Positions 10,248-21,240 of a stretch of 64,000 bases of DNA are shown piece by piece. Every line of letters starts with the position of its first letter. Positions within the stretch are counted from its first letter, which is position 1. This stretch comes from Curvularia sp. ZM96 (lineage: Eukaryota; Ascomycota; Dothideomycetes; Pleosporales; Pleosporaceae), in assembly GCA_022457065.1 (NCBI GenBank), contig JAJGBQ010000001.1:7750001-7814000 (forward strand), read 5' to 3'. The notes under the pieces were generated by a model. It made no database searches. It saw only the letters and a program-made list of their open reading frames with translations, and was not told where the DNA came from. The position numbers were made by a program, and so were the translations under genes.

Positions 10248-12654
10248 AGCGGAGATTTAGATCAATAGTTTCAACAACCAGGAATCAAGTATATGTATTC
10301 ACTAGGATGATTGAATGGTCTTAGAAGAGCTGGCTGAGAACAGGACCGCCTGCTTTTTGATATTGCAGCGGGTGAATAGTAAAGAGTCCGTGCACTATTC
10401 TAGCCATTGGAACGATCAAGTGAAAGCCAATAGCTCGCGTCGCATGGCTAAACGATGACATATCGTTTTCAGTAGCGACACATACTTACAATATGGACCA
10501 AACGGGCTTTCGCATATGTGTTGACGACAACCAATGATAGTAATAATAGAGTTAAACTAGTCACAAGTATATACATCTGGTTCCTGTCACGATTATGTTA
10601 CAAGTATTGAGACGACTTCCGGCGACAGTACTAGATCCTCGAGCCCATGCCCTTTGTGCAGGGCACTAACCATCTACAGAAATGGAATACAAACACTACG
10701 CTGCCTGATGCCTACATGATCGCCACGTCGACCCTAGGATACTCAAACGATTAGATATCGCTGGAATAGCTCAAACGCTTGGGGGGAAAAGGAGAATAGA
10801 CGCATGCACGCCAGAAAGGTGCATAGCAGCTGCTTATCTTCGACGGCGTCGGCAGCCACGTTAGTACCTACGAGTTCGTTGCGTATTGCGACAAGCACAA
10901 CATTATGTATATTTTTTCGCTGCCTCCACACGTCTCAGCATTTACAGCCGCTTGGCCTTGTGTGTTTTCAGCCATCAAAGCACGACCACAAGAAGGCTGT
11001 TGATGTGGTAACCAGAACGGGCTGCACTGAGTTCAAAAAACCGAAGTTTCTCCACGCGGTACACGGTATCGGACTAGATACCTTCAAACATAGCACTATA
11101 CTTAGCGCATGCGAGGAGCCTGGATTCTTTCCTTGTTATCTAGAAATTGTGTACAAAAATCTGTCCGCACTCGCGCCGTCACTGCTACCTCTACGCCGTT
11201 AATTCTTGACATATCGCCAACACACCCGAGTTTGTATAAGAATCGGCATGATAAGATTGCTAGGGCGCTGCAAATTAGTAATGTTTCAAGTCCTAGATTA
11301 TCAAAGTACTTAGAGAGCACTTAGCTTATGATTAATAGTTTCCCGCTTACAAAGCGCGACCTAGAAAGGTTGTAATTAGTTTCGAGGGATGCGGCACAGG
11401 AGTGCTACGCCGCAGCCTTCTTCACCATGCCGTACGTCACGTGACTGATCGTACACGATCACAACCACACCTAGTATATAGCGGCAGGCATTGAGCCCTT
11501 ATGTCTCAATGTGTTCAAGTCACGAGTATAAGTACAATACAAGAGTTACTTGCAGAGACACTGTTCATATCGCCCTATTGCTTCATCCACGAAAACTGAC
11601 CCAAGAGTCTCGACACCAGAAGTTTTATATTACTTCCACTCAAGATCCCAATCATAACGAGACTCTATCCAATCGATTACTAAGGGTTCTTTGAGAGATG
11701 TTGTCAAGTGCTGCAGCACGTTGCTGGCTAAGTGTCGCGTCATGTTGGATAGCCTGAAGCGCAAGCTGAATTTGAGGCTCTTTTGAAGGGGTTGTCACGT
11801 TGTTGTGTGGAGGCATCACGTCTAATAGTGGTATTATGGTTAAAGCTGGAAGAATCTTGGCACAGTGAGCGGTTCGCTAACTGAGCGGCTCGCTATACGG
11901 ACACGTTGATTATTATTATTGTTATAATATTAGAGTATAGTAGGTATTTTGGTGAGGGCTTGGCAAAAGTACGCGACCGACCTGTGAGGTACATTACGAC
12001 ATTCTTCTTTTGGCTATATCTATATGCTATTTCTTTTGGCGTAAGATTGTATTATAAGCAGGTTAGCTATTCTTTTTGCTAGTATATTAACTAGCATAGC
12101 TAGCGGCTGGTGCATCGTGAAAGTACCTCGAGTGACTACTACGTATTCAATCTCATGTTGTCACTACCTTATGCTACTACTATACACCCTTGCCTCCCCT
12201 AGCAATCAGATTCTACGTGGAAGATTAACGTGATAAACTTGATGCACCTTCCCTCGTCTTATCTTCCCTTTCGTACTTTATGGAGATTCGGCAAATCCGT
12301 TCTACAGCTGATCGCGGGGTAGAAGGCTCTATGAAACCAATCAATTGCACCTGCGGCAGCCAAGTCATCAGTGCATGCTGCACCTCTTTCTCTCCAGGGT
12401 CAAAGCTCATCGTTCTTGAGCAGCCACACTCGTTCAATTGGCTATAGCAACGAAGTGATTCAGACGTAAGAGGAAAGTGGTAGCGACGTGGGCTGACCAA
12501 TATACGAAAGTGGTGGTGTTGCATACTGGCTGACGTGCAACAGCTGAACTCTGTGCATTTAAAACCCTTTACATCATAGAATCTCCTAGTCCGTTTAGCC
12601 ATTCCATATTCGCACCTCATCTAACCCCGCGATAGTCTTTTTGCAAGATTAACA
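10248..12654. other. Gene-poor region upstream of the copper pump
   Basis: I see no supported gene in these 2.4 kb. Overlapping short frames at 10743-11324 and 12225-12620 lack motifs and have competing frames on the other strand. The part 11880-12180 is AT-rich. A 16-bp imperfect direct repeat (TGAGCGGTTCGCTAAC, then TGAGCGGCTCGCTATA) lies at about 11866-11897. The left end must contain the promoter of the copper ATPase. Confidence 0.4.
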
Positions 12655-14293
12655 ATGGCCAATCACGACGATGCAAGCACTGCAAATGGTCCAAAGCAGA
12701 AAGAAGGAAAAGGGCGAGCGCACAGCAAAGAGAGAAACTCATCCAAGCGTGAGGATTACGATGAAGACCCAATCAAGACGCGGAAAGAACAGGAGGACAA
12801 GAGCCTTCTGCTTGGGGATATTATATTCACGGATGGCAATAGGAAAAATGGAAAAGTAAGGCTTGGAAAAGATCAGATGCCACATTTCAAGTCCATGTGG
12901 ACCGAACAGAGAAGACAGCGAAAAGTTCCGTACAAGGTCGACATTCTCACACTCAGACTTCGCGCCTTGCAAAGTATGAATCGGATGGATAAGCGCCACA
13001 TGTTGCGCGAACTTGCAGAGAAAGGGGAAAAATGCATCAAGGTCGAGGGCATTAATGGAAGGGACCTGCCAGAGAAGTTCGGCATAAAGAGACGGGTATC
13101 ACTGGCGACAGTACTCATTCTTTATGTCGGTTTACACATAAAGGAGAAATATACCGCTGTTCATCCCGAAGCTCTCTTTGCTGAGCTCGTAGGCTGTGCT
13201 GACGTCGACACCATGAAGGATCTGTCCTATTACCTTTGCCCACCATTGATGACACTGGAGAAGTTACCTCACTTCATTCATTGTGCCGTTCGACAGTACG
13301 TATGAGACTTCCATAAGGTGGCTTGCCCTCGCTAGATCCCATGTAAACCGAAATATCGTCCCAAGGGAGCTTCTTCAGTGACGTCAATGATCTAACAAGA
13401 AGAAGAAGAAGAAGAAGAAGAAGAAGAAGAAGAAGAAGAAGAAGAAGAAGAAGAAGAAGAAGAAGAAGAAGAAGAAGAAGAAGAAGAAGAAGAAGAAGAA
13501 GAAGAAGAAGAAAAAACGAGAACGACGTATTTGTTTAGAGATATTGTGCTAACATTGCGAATGTGTGATCAGAATCGCACGTTCAGAGAGCGAGAACCGC
13601 TCGCATGAGCCTGTGGCGCTAGCTATACAGACTGTCAATGCAATTTCAGCTGTGCTAGAACAACTGAATGCCGAGAAGAAGGGGAAGAAGGAAAATAAAG
13701 AGAAAGAGAAGAAGAAGGAAAAGAAGGAGAAGTTGGCTAAACTTAAGTCCTTAATGGAAAGAACGCTTGCGAGGGCCCGTCCGGATCAAGCGGAAAAAAC
13801 GAAGGGAAGGGCGAGAAAAAAATATTTCAGCAGGGATTTGGGTTGTCATGCAGGTTTGCTGCTCGCTGGAGTTCAAAGATACATTTACAAGGCCCAGGGA
13901 AACTCGAGCCGCAAGAAAGAACTATGCGACCTCTTTATCGACGCATCCTCAGGTTTGCTGACTGGAATCCCTCTCTGTGGCTTTTTGTTCGGGCCCTTAG
14001 GGAGTGTGGTCAAGCATAGCGCACATTCATGGTACTTTAATAGAGAAGCAGACAGAATAGATCAATTGAGCCAAGGGGTCCGACAGCATTTCGACGAGTT
14101 TATCGCTGCGCCGATTTTCTTTAATGGAGAATTCAAAGAAAAGGAAAAGGAAGTAGAAGAGGTGGAATGGGAAGAATTCTCCAAATGGTATAATCAGGTG
14201 ATATCGTGGAACGAAATGCAGAACGAGTTGAGGGAGTTGAAGAAGAATGGTAAACAAGAGCCGAAAAAGAAGCTGTGGTTTCGAAAGAGGTGA
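12655..14293 (+). CDS. Unknown lysine-rich protein; intron holds a GAA repeat
   Basis: I do not recognise this gene. Two exons, 12655-13295 and 13573-14293, join at a GTACGT donor and an ATCAG acceptor after a GCTAAC branch site, giving about 453 residues. The N-terminus is hydrophilic and highly charged, residues about 80-210 look globular (with LATVLILYVGLHIKEKY), and a Lys/Glu-rich coiled-coil-like block follows the junction. The C-terminal third contains a hydrophobic, glycine-rich stretch (LLTGIPLCGFLFGPLGSVV) that could contact membrane, then acidic and basic tails. The alternative is two separate short genes, since each exon has its own stop or alternative start; the in-frame splice and normal signals favour one gene. 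The 277-bp intron contains a long pure trinucleotide repeat. Confidence 0.6.
13397..13512 (+). repeat. Perfect (GAA/AAG)n microsatellite, about 39 units
   Basis: About 116 bp of uninterrupted AAG/GAA lie within the predicted intron of the preceding gene, with purines on the sense strand. A stop codon precedes it in the reading frame of the first exon, so it is not translated as poly-lysine in the predicted transcript. Confidence 0.97.
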
Positions 14294-14785
14294 AGAGCAG
14301 GGCTGCATGCAACCTGAGCGGTATTGAGGGAGGCCTAGGTAGTTAATTCACCAGAGTAACTATATACGAAAGCTATCAAACGGATGTTAGGACAAGGCAA
14401 TTCAAGTTGTTGTGCACACATACCTCTTTACAGCATGACAATCTTCTAAGAAAGATTTCTTTTCCTGGATGTAACTAGGGGTCTTCGCGGCTAGCAATTC
14501 TCACAACTTCTCCATCCCTTGTAAATATTCACGAGTGCATTTGGCTCAAGTAGATTGTTCCTCACAAGGATGTGGAGTTATCATGTACAAGTGACTTCGT
14601 TTGGGTTGCAGGTGTTCAAAATCTCACTATTGTCGGACGCTCCAACGTGCAAGGCGTATTAGAGAAGGGTATCAATTGACTTTTCATCCTATGATGAATG
14701 TGTGACTCAAGACTATCTATTACGCTAATGTGTCATAAAATCGTCGCTAAGTACGTGATAACAGAACTATTTAATAATACAAACA
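14294..14785. other. Intergenic, convergent 3' ends
   Basis: This interval separates the end of the unknown lysine-rich gene from the end of the calcium pump. It contains no open frame of note and no structured repeat that I can see. Confidence 0.5.
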
Positions 14786-17700
14786 CTACCTCCTACTCTC
14801 TGATGTGCTAGAGTCGTCACCCACAACGACAATAGCTGGTGCGGCCGCCTCCTCCGCGGCACTTTCCTTCGAGGTATCCTTTTTGCGACGGAATGTGAGC
14901 TTGGCCTTTGCTTTACTTGCCATGGTGCAGCAAAATCGGTAGGCAACAACGACAGGCTTGCCGACGACCCTGGCGATGGCAGCAAACCACTCATCTGGAA
15001 AGTATCTGATGAGTACAGCCCAGGGAATACACATAAAACCAGTGACGACACTGATGGCCCATTGAGTGCTGTCAATACCTCCGGGTTTGATCCCAAAGGC
15101 TCGTCCGCCAACGAAGACGATGAGAATCTGCAGGCCAACGATCAGGATGACGATTCCAATGAAGAAAAGGTTTCGATGAATGCCTTCCAATACGTTCAAC
15201 TTGTTGTCGAGACGTCTGTTGTTGAAGATATTGAAAATCTGCATCCAAACGAAACTATTGAAGATGACAGTATCGAGCTCAACTTTTTTGTTGGCATCTG
15301 AAAGGTCGTAGCCGAGGATGTCACCTCCGGCAAAGTAAAGGACGAAGATGACCGTAATCTTGTAGATGTTTTGACCCATGATTTGCTTCCACATAACTGT
15401 GGTGATAAGAGGACCTTTGCCTTGTGGTGGGCGGTCGAGGATCTTTTCGGTAGGGGGGTCGGTAGCGAGGGCAAGGGCTGCGAAGGTGTCCATGATCAGG
15501 TTGACCCACAGAAGTTGTACAGCCTTGAGCACAGGTTTCATCTCATCATCGTACACCGCTGTAACAAAAGAAAGGACGACGGCAGTGATGTTCACAGTAA
15601 TTTGGAACTAGGTACGTTAGCAGGCAGGTCAGGACGGCAGCTTAGGCTGTTGGGTGACTTACCTGAAGAAACTTCTGCACGGCATCATTGACAGCGCGGC
15701 CCCACATCAGCGCCGTGATGATGGAGGTGAAATTGTCGTCCATAAGAATAATCGAAGACGCTTCTTTCGCAACTTCGGTACCAGACACCATCGAAAATCC
15801 TACGTTCGCAGCCTTGAGCGCCGGTGCATCATTTGTGCCATCCCCAGTGACTGCGACAATCTCACCGAGTGCCTTGAGACGCTGGACGAGGACACGCTTA
15901 TCTTCGGGTGAGGAGCGAGCCAGGACCTGGAGTCGTGGCAAGACTTCATCCAGTTGCTCTTCGGTCAGTCGACGGAAGTCTGGGCCTTCCATGACTAGGC
16001 CGCCCTCAGTGTAAATCAGACATTCGGTCGCGATAGCTCGGGCTGTCTGCATGTTGTCGCCGGTGACCATGCGGACTGTGACTCCTGCCTTTTGCGCCTT
16101 GCGAACAGCATCAGGCACACCAGGGCGAATGGGGTCCTGGATGCCTACGACACCGAAGAAGGTGAGATCATGCAACAGCGAGGCGAAGGAAACACTGCCG
16201 CCTTCGGTCGTCTCAGCGTTTACCGGTGGCCATTGCTCGAAGTCACCATACACTAGTCCAATAGTTCTAAGCGATCGGGTCGCATATTCGTTGATGGTGT
16301 CAACAAGGCCCTGGCGCAGGTCGTCCGTCATAGGGTCGATCTCCAAAGTGCCAAACTGGGCAAAGGTAGAGGAAAATCCGAGCAGAATCTCCGACGCTCC
16401 TTTGACAACAAGCCGGTATGTGCCATTGTGAAGCTTCAGCACAGCACCCATGCACTTCTTGCCTGAGTCGAATGGGAACATGTGAGCTACTTGTTGGTTG
16501 TTGCGTGTTTCCGAAAGCGAAGCAAGGCCGAGATGGTCTTTGGCAAACTGGAGAAGAGCAGTCTCTGTTTTGGATCCAACAAAGACTGGCTTGCCGTCCT
16601 CTTGTCCCTCAAAGGCAGTAGAGTTGATCGCAATAGACTGTATGAGAAGGTCCTTTGCAGCTGGCGAGACTTTGGATGCCCATGCTGAGACTGGCTCGTC
16701 TTTCTCTGACACTGTGTCCGCATGCACGAATCTCGTGTTGCCAAATGTACCTGCGACGACAGTCATTTTGTTTGTTGTCTATATAACATGTTAGAATCGG
16801 TTTCGATACTCAAAGAAGTGGAATGCTTACCAGAGTTCCAGTCTTGTCTGAGCAGATAGCAGTAGCATTGCCCATAGTTTCACAGGCTCGTAGGATCCTT
16901 ACGAGATTGTTCTCCTTCAACATCTTGGTCGTGGCAAAGGCCAGGGCTAGGGTGACAGCCAAAGGAAGTCCCTCAGGAACGGCCACAACAATGATAGTTA
17001 CTGCAACGATGAGGATATCCATGAAAGCGTTGCCTTTTGCCACAGGTTCTCGGGTGTCATTGGGGAGTCCACCCACGAAGCGAAACAGCAGGATGAAGAA
17101 GAGAAGAGCAGCGGCAGTAGTTCCAAGCTTCGCTATCGCCATAGCAAGGCCACCCAACTTTTCTTGAAGAGGTGTAGCTTCGATCTCGACGCGAACGGAC
17201 ATCATGATCCTACCAAAACTGCTGTGCTCTCCGACAGAGGTGGCCATGAAGGTACCGACGCCCTCGAGGACCTTTGCACCCGAGATGATGAAAGGATCGA
17301 GGTCCTTGGTCGACTGGCCAGACTCCATGGCTTTCATGACGGCGGCACCAGGCGTTTTGCGCATAGCATCGGATTCTCCGGTAGCGGATGATTCGTCGCA
17401 CTTAACATCTGAGCCATCGATAAAGATTCCATCCACGGGAATAATGTCACCAGGCTCTAGGTGGATAACGTCTCCGGCCAGCACATCGTAGATGCTGATC
17501 ATGACGATTTTTCCAGATCGGGTAACCTTAACATCTCGCTGTTCTTTCTTGGCATTAAGTTTGGCAAAGGCTTGCTCTTTCTGCCAGTCATTGACTGCTG
17601 TGACGAGAACAACGATGACGATGGCGACGACAATAGCACAACCCTCAACCCAGGCGACGGGTGGTGGAGTGCCGGGATCGTGCTCTTGTCCAAATGTCTC

Positions 17701-18291
17701 GTAGAGACCGAGTGACAATGAGATTACGGCTGCTACAGTAAGGACGATGAGAACCGTGTCGTTGTATGCATCCCAGAACAGCTTCCATAGAGGTGTAGCT
17801 TTCTTTGGTGGTAAGGCGTTTCGTCCGTGGATGCGGATTCGATCTTCAAAAGGATTTCCGCTAGTAGGTATTCTTTCTGACGCCTTCTCCTTAGGGGAAG
17901 CCTGCAGATTTGTTGCCTCGTCGAAGGAGATGTTTCGTGGTACTGTGCACTCGTCTGCACTGAGTCCGGAATGGATATCTGATTGTAAGCCGGTTGCAAT
18001 TCCGTGCAGACCGCCAAGAGCATGGTATACAGCAAGTGACTTTGGATTCAGCAGCTTGCTTAGCTGTGATGGTCTGAAAGCGAATGGGTTGTCTGTGTCC
18101 GAGGCGGCTTCTGCTCGCAGCTCTTGCTGAACCGCTGCATCATACTCTGCCACGACTGTGGATGCATTGCTCGGTGATATTGGTGTTCGAAACGGGTCTG
18201 ATGTTTGGGAAGTGATGGTGTCGGTCTGACTTAACGCGCGTTGCCGCGTGTTGATCTGGAGCGTTGGGGGGGCTAGCTTGCCCGTTTCCAT
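14786..18291 (-). CDS. P-type Ca2+-ATPase, PMC1-like
   Basis: Three exons (16831-18291, 15663-16778, 14786-15607) encode about 1132 residues of a P2B calcium pump, which in fungi loads Ca2+ into the vacuole and limits cytosolic calcium after stress. Visible motifs are the transmembrane PEGLPLAVTLALAFAT, the phosphorylation site CSDKTGTLTTNKM split by the first intron, the hinge VTGDGTNDAPALKAANVG, and the M5-M6 segment LLWVNLIMDTFAALALATD. The actuator motif is SSATGESD. The N-terminus (about 150 residues) is Ser/Thr-rich and disordered; the C-terminus ends in a basic then acidic tail (KKDTSKESAAEE). Length and lack of a long C-terminal calmodulin domain resemble yeast PMC1. Introns are 52 and 55 bp. 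The protein is likely controlled through calcineurin signalling in related fungi, but no clear Crz1 site was established close to the start. Confidence 0.95.
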
Positions 18292-20899
18292 GATGAAGAA
18301 AGATGCCGAGTAGCACAGGCACTGACAAGACTAAGATGCAAAGGATGTAAAATAGAGTAGTGATGTAAAGTCTCAAATGCACGCAAAGGTGAGATGACGG
18401 GCAAGTCCTGACAGGGCGAGGGGCGCGCATCTGCAGCCGCCATATACGGGCTTCGAAGTGGGCTGTGTAAGTTTGCCCCGTACCCAAGCCTGCTGGGCGC
18501 TTGGTGCGCGATATTGACCTGCCTGATGATACAAGCTCTGCCAGAGCCTCGCTTGGCGAGATACCGCTTCAGTGAGCTGTCGGTCATTCTTCGCCATGAC
18601 TAGGGTGCAGGGCAGAGACATGGCGGGCTGTGGTAGCTGTTGCAAGATCCTGGCCAGGTCCTATCGCTGTGCTGGACACTGAGCTGGCGATCGGAGTGCC
18701 AAGATGGACGAGAATGAGAGTTTTGGCGACTAGAACTGTTGGAGACGAGATGAGCAAAAGACAAGCTGCCCGGCGGTCTTGGAAGGGGGCAGTGCAATCG
18801 TCTCCGCGCTCCAGAGCTCGGACACGCCTCCCCCCAGCTTCCGCTCCGGCACGGCTCTATGGCATCAAACAGGTCGACAAGTGTAGAGGCCTCTGAGGAC
18901 GGTCGAAACGGGCAGCATCGCGAAGTTGCGATGGAGGAGTAGGCTTGGAGGCGACGTGCAGATCGATCGTCTAGTCCAGGCACCAGGCGCCTTGATTGGC
19001 CGGCAGCGGAGGCTTAGCTGTGTGGCGTTGCGTGGCGCAGGTGCTTAGCCTCAACCTTCAGCTGTGCGCGATTGGCTGAGGCCCACGTCGGTGTAGCCAG
19101 GCCAGCTGAAGACTGCCCTTTGTCTACGTATACAAAGCGGAGCATCTGCCTCCGACTGCCTTCGTGGACGCAAAGATGGCTACCTAGAACCGGTCGCCAC
19201 TTGCCAGCCCAGCAAAGTGTGGCTTCGGGGGTTGCATCATCTCCTTGCCACGTCTCCAGGCGCTCCATTCAAGCAAGGCGTTATTGCATCTTGTACGTAT
19301 GTACCGTAGTCGGCATCCGCTTTCTCTTTCATCTGGAACAGCTCGAGCAACAGTCTTGTTTGCAGGCTGACTTGAGTCCAAGACGGCTTGTGAGTGTGTC
19401 TATGAAACTAGAGTATCCGGATGGGTTTCGAGGTAGTCATTAGTCTGCCTTGCCTTGGCCGGCCTTATTCTCCACACTCCATGTCTCGGCCTCCGCTCCA
19501 AGTCGAGCCTTCTCTGTGCTGACCATAATCTCAATGTATACGCCAGGCAAGAATGTCTCTGACGGTGGGTTCTGCGCAGCAAAGGCCTTCCTCGCACTCC
19601 GGACACGCAATGATGATGAGGTACCTCTCTGTGCCGCAGCATACTGTACTAGCCGTGTTGGCGTGCGCATAGCCGAAGACATCTGCCGAGGTCCAGCCTT
19701 TCGGTCATACACGGGCTGACACCGGTAATAATTCGCCGCTTCACAGATTCCAAGGCAATTTCTAGCGGTCAGTCTACGCAATAGGGAAACAGGGCCGTGG
19801 GTGCTCAGCAACGTATAGGCGAACTGCAATATCATCTTGGGCACTGATTCTGAAACCTGTAAACCACGATTCGCCAGGTGACGTCATCACCACAGCCAAT
19901 CTTTCTTGTACCAAGACGCTACAAGTGGTCATCGCACCTCATCTCATAGCTGACTTTTCCAGATGATCGGTGTGAGGCGCAGCAAGTCCATGTGCTCCAA
20001 AGGGCGAGAACGCGAGGACTTTTACTAACTGGTTTAAAGAAAATTGAAATTCCTTAACATTAAATAACTCTTGTTAGATAGCTATTTGATAGTCTTAAAA
20101 TCAAGATATAATGTGGTTCACAAGCGAGTGGCTCATCTATGCAAGTGGCTCACGCCCTACTAGCGTGTTAACTTCGTAATGTTATTATAGCTATTGATGA
20201 TAGTAGTCAAACGTTACAAGTATTATTGTATGGAGGATATTCTATAGTAATTGTTGTGCTAACATGTATCTCGATTGCTGGGCCACGAAGCCTGTTAAGT
20301 TCAGTCCTTTCTTCTGGAAGCCGTCGTGTGGAATTGAAGACCATATAACTTAAGATAGCTATTGAACTTTGTGCTATTCGTCCTAGACGGGGGTTGTAGC
20401 TTTATAGAAGAAGTATCAGAGTTGTAGCAAGGAAGGGCTTTCAGCGAGGGCAACCGTTACCCTTCTTCAAAACTCCCTCTTTGGCCGCCCATAGCAAGAT
20501 AGTAGTATTTCAACCCGAGAAACAAATTGAGATAAGTTAGCTAGGTGTTATTAAGAGCAGCGGCGACCTTAACGTTTAGAATGTTAACTTTTACTCCTTC
20601 TAAGGGTTAGCTTCAGACTTAGAGATAACCTAGGTGAGGGGAATTCTAAGATTCAAACTAACGCTTTCGCTAGGTTCCGAAGCTCCGAAGTCTGACCCCT
20701 TGTTCGAATGGTTACTTTGGCTTTTTTAACTTTTAATTTTGGCGGGTCTTTGACTTGTTGTTATTGTTTGGCATTAGAGACCACGAAAACACAATAGAAT
20801 GAAGGCTTTAATTGGTAAAAGCTAGACTTAAAGAACTACTGTATAAAACGACCTCCGCTCCACGATCCAGAATAGCTACAGCTCTTGAATTTGCATGTC
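18292..20899. other. Long intergenic region, right part AT-rich
   Basis: The first 900 bp upstream of the calcium pump are GC-richer and probably promoter and 5' leader; several overlapping frames on both strands (18373-18983, 19014-19844) have no motif. From about 20000 the sequence becomes AT-rich and repeat-like. AGTGGCTCA occurs twice 17 bp apart at about 20127 and 20144. No gene is supported. Confidence 0.4.
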
Positions 20900-21240
20900 T
20901 TAAGGACCCAGAACGCACGAAACGTATACGATTTGGCAGTCAGTTACACATTTTTTTCGGTCCACTTCCGGGTACTGTAGAATAGTAAGCTAAAGAAGGG
21001 GTTGAGTGCAGATGAAGAGGGGCATACTAATTGACACTGATCTTTACAAGTACTATAATGCAACTGACAGATTTCCTTACTAGTGCCGCGCTTCGAAAGA
21101 TCTTGTTCTCCCTGTTCGGATTGAGGAGGATTGTCTGCTACTGGAGCAGGTGCGGCTCCAATCACTGCTGAAAGGAGCAACACGGTTAAGAGGTCAAGGA
21201 CTCGAGTCATGGCTTTACGCAGGAATTGTAGATAGTTCAA
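20900..21240 (-). CDS. Small secreted six-cysteine protein with Kex2-like site
   Basis: I do not recognise a family, but the model is strong. Exon 1 (21028-21210 or to 21240) and exon 2 (20900-20974) join across a 53-bp GTATGC-ACAG intron. Two in-frame ATGs are possible (21240 and 21210); the second gives the cleaner signal peptide, MTRVLDLLTVLLLSAVIGAAP, and an 85-residue precursor. A short acidic propeptide ends in the dibasic SKR, so a mature peptide of roughly 40 residues is predicted. Its six cysteines are spaced C-x6-C-x3-C-x10-C-x3-C-x6-C, a perfect mirror that appears only after splicing: three cysteines come from each exon and the intron falls in the loop. Without splicing the frame runs into a cysteine-free tail. 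A TATAAA sits about 110-140 bp upstream. Likely an apoplastic effector-type or signalling peptide (inference). Confidence 0.75.

Noticed and set aside
10804..11202. 132-codon plus-strand frame in the gene-poor region
   Set aside because: No recognisable features; flanked by repeat-like sequence.
13397..13512. GAA tract as a poly-lysine or poly-glutamate coding repeat
   Set aside because: A stop in the first exon frame lies before it, and the splice that removes it joins two frames cleanly.
20127..20152. Two AGTGGCTCA words as calcineurin-response elements of the calcium pump
   Set aside because: They match the Crz1 core loosely but are about 1.8 kb upstream in repeat-like DNA, so the link is not supportable.
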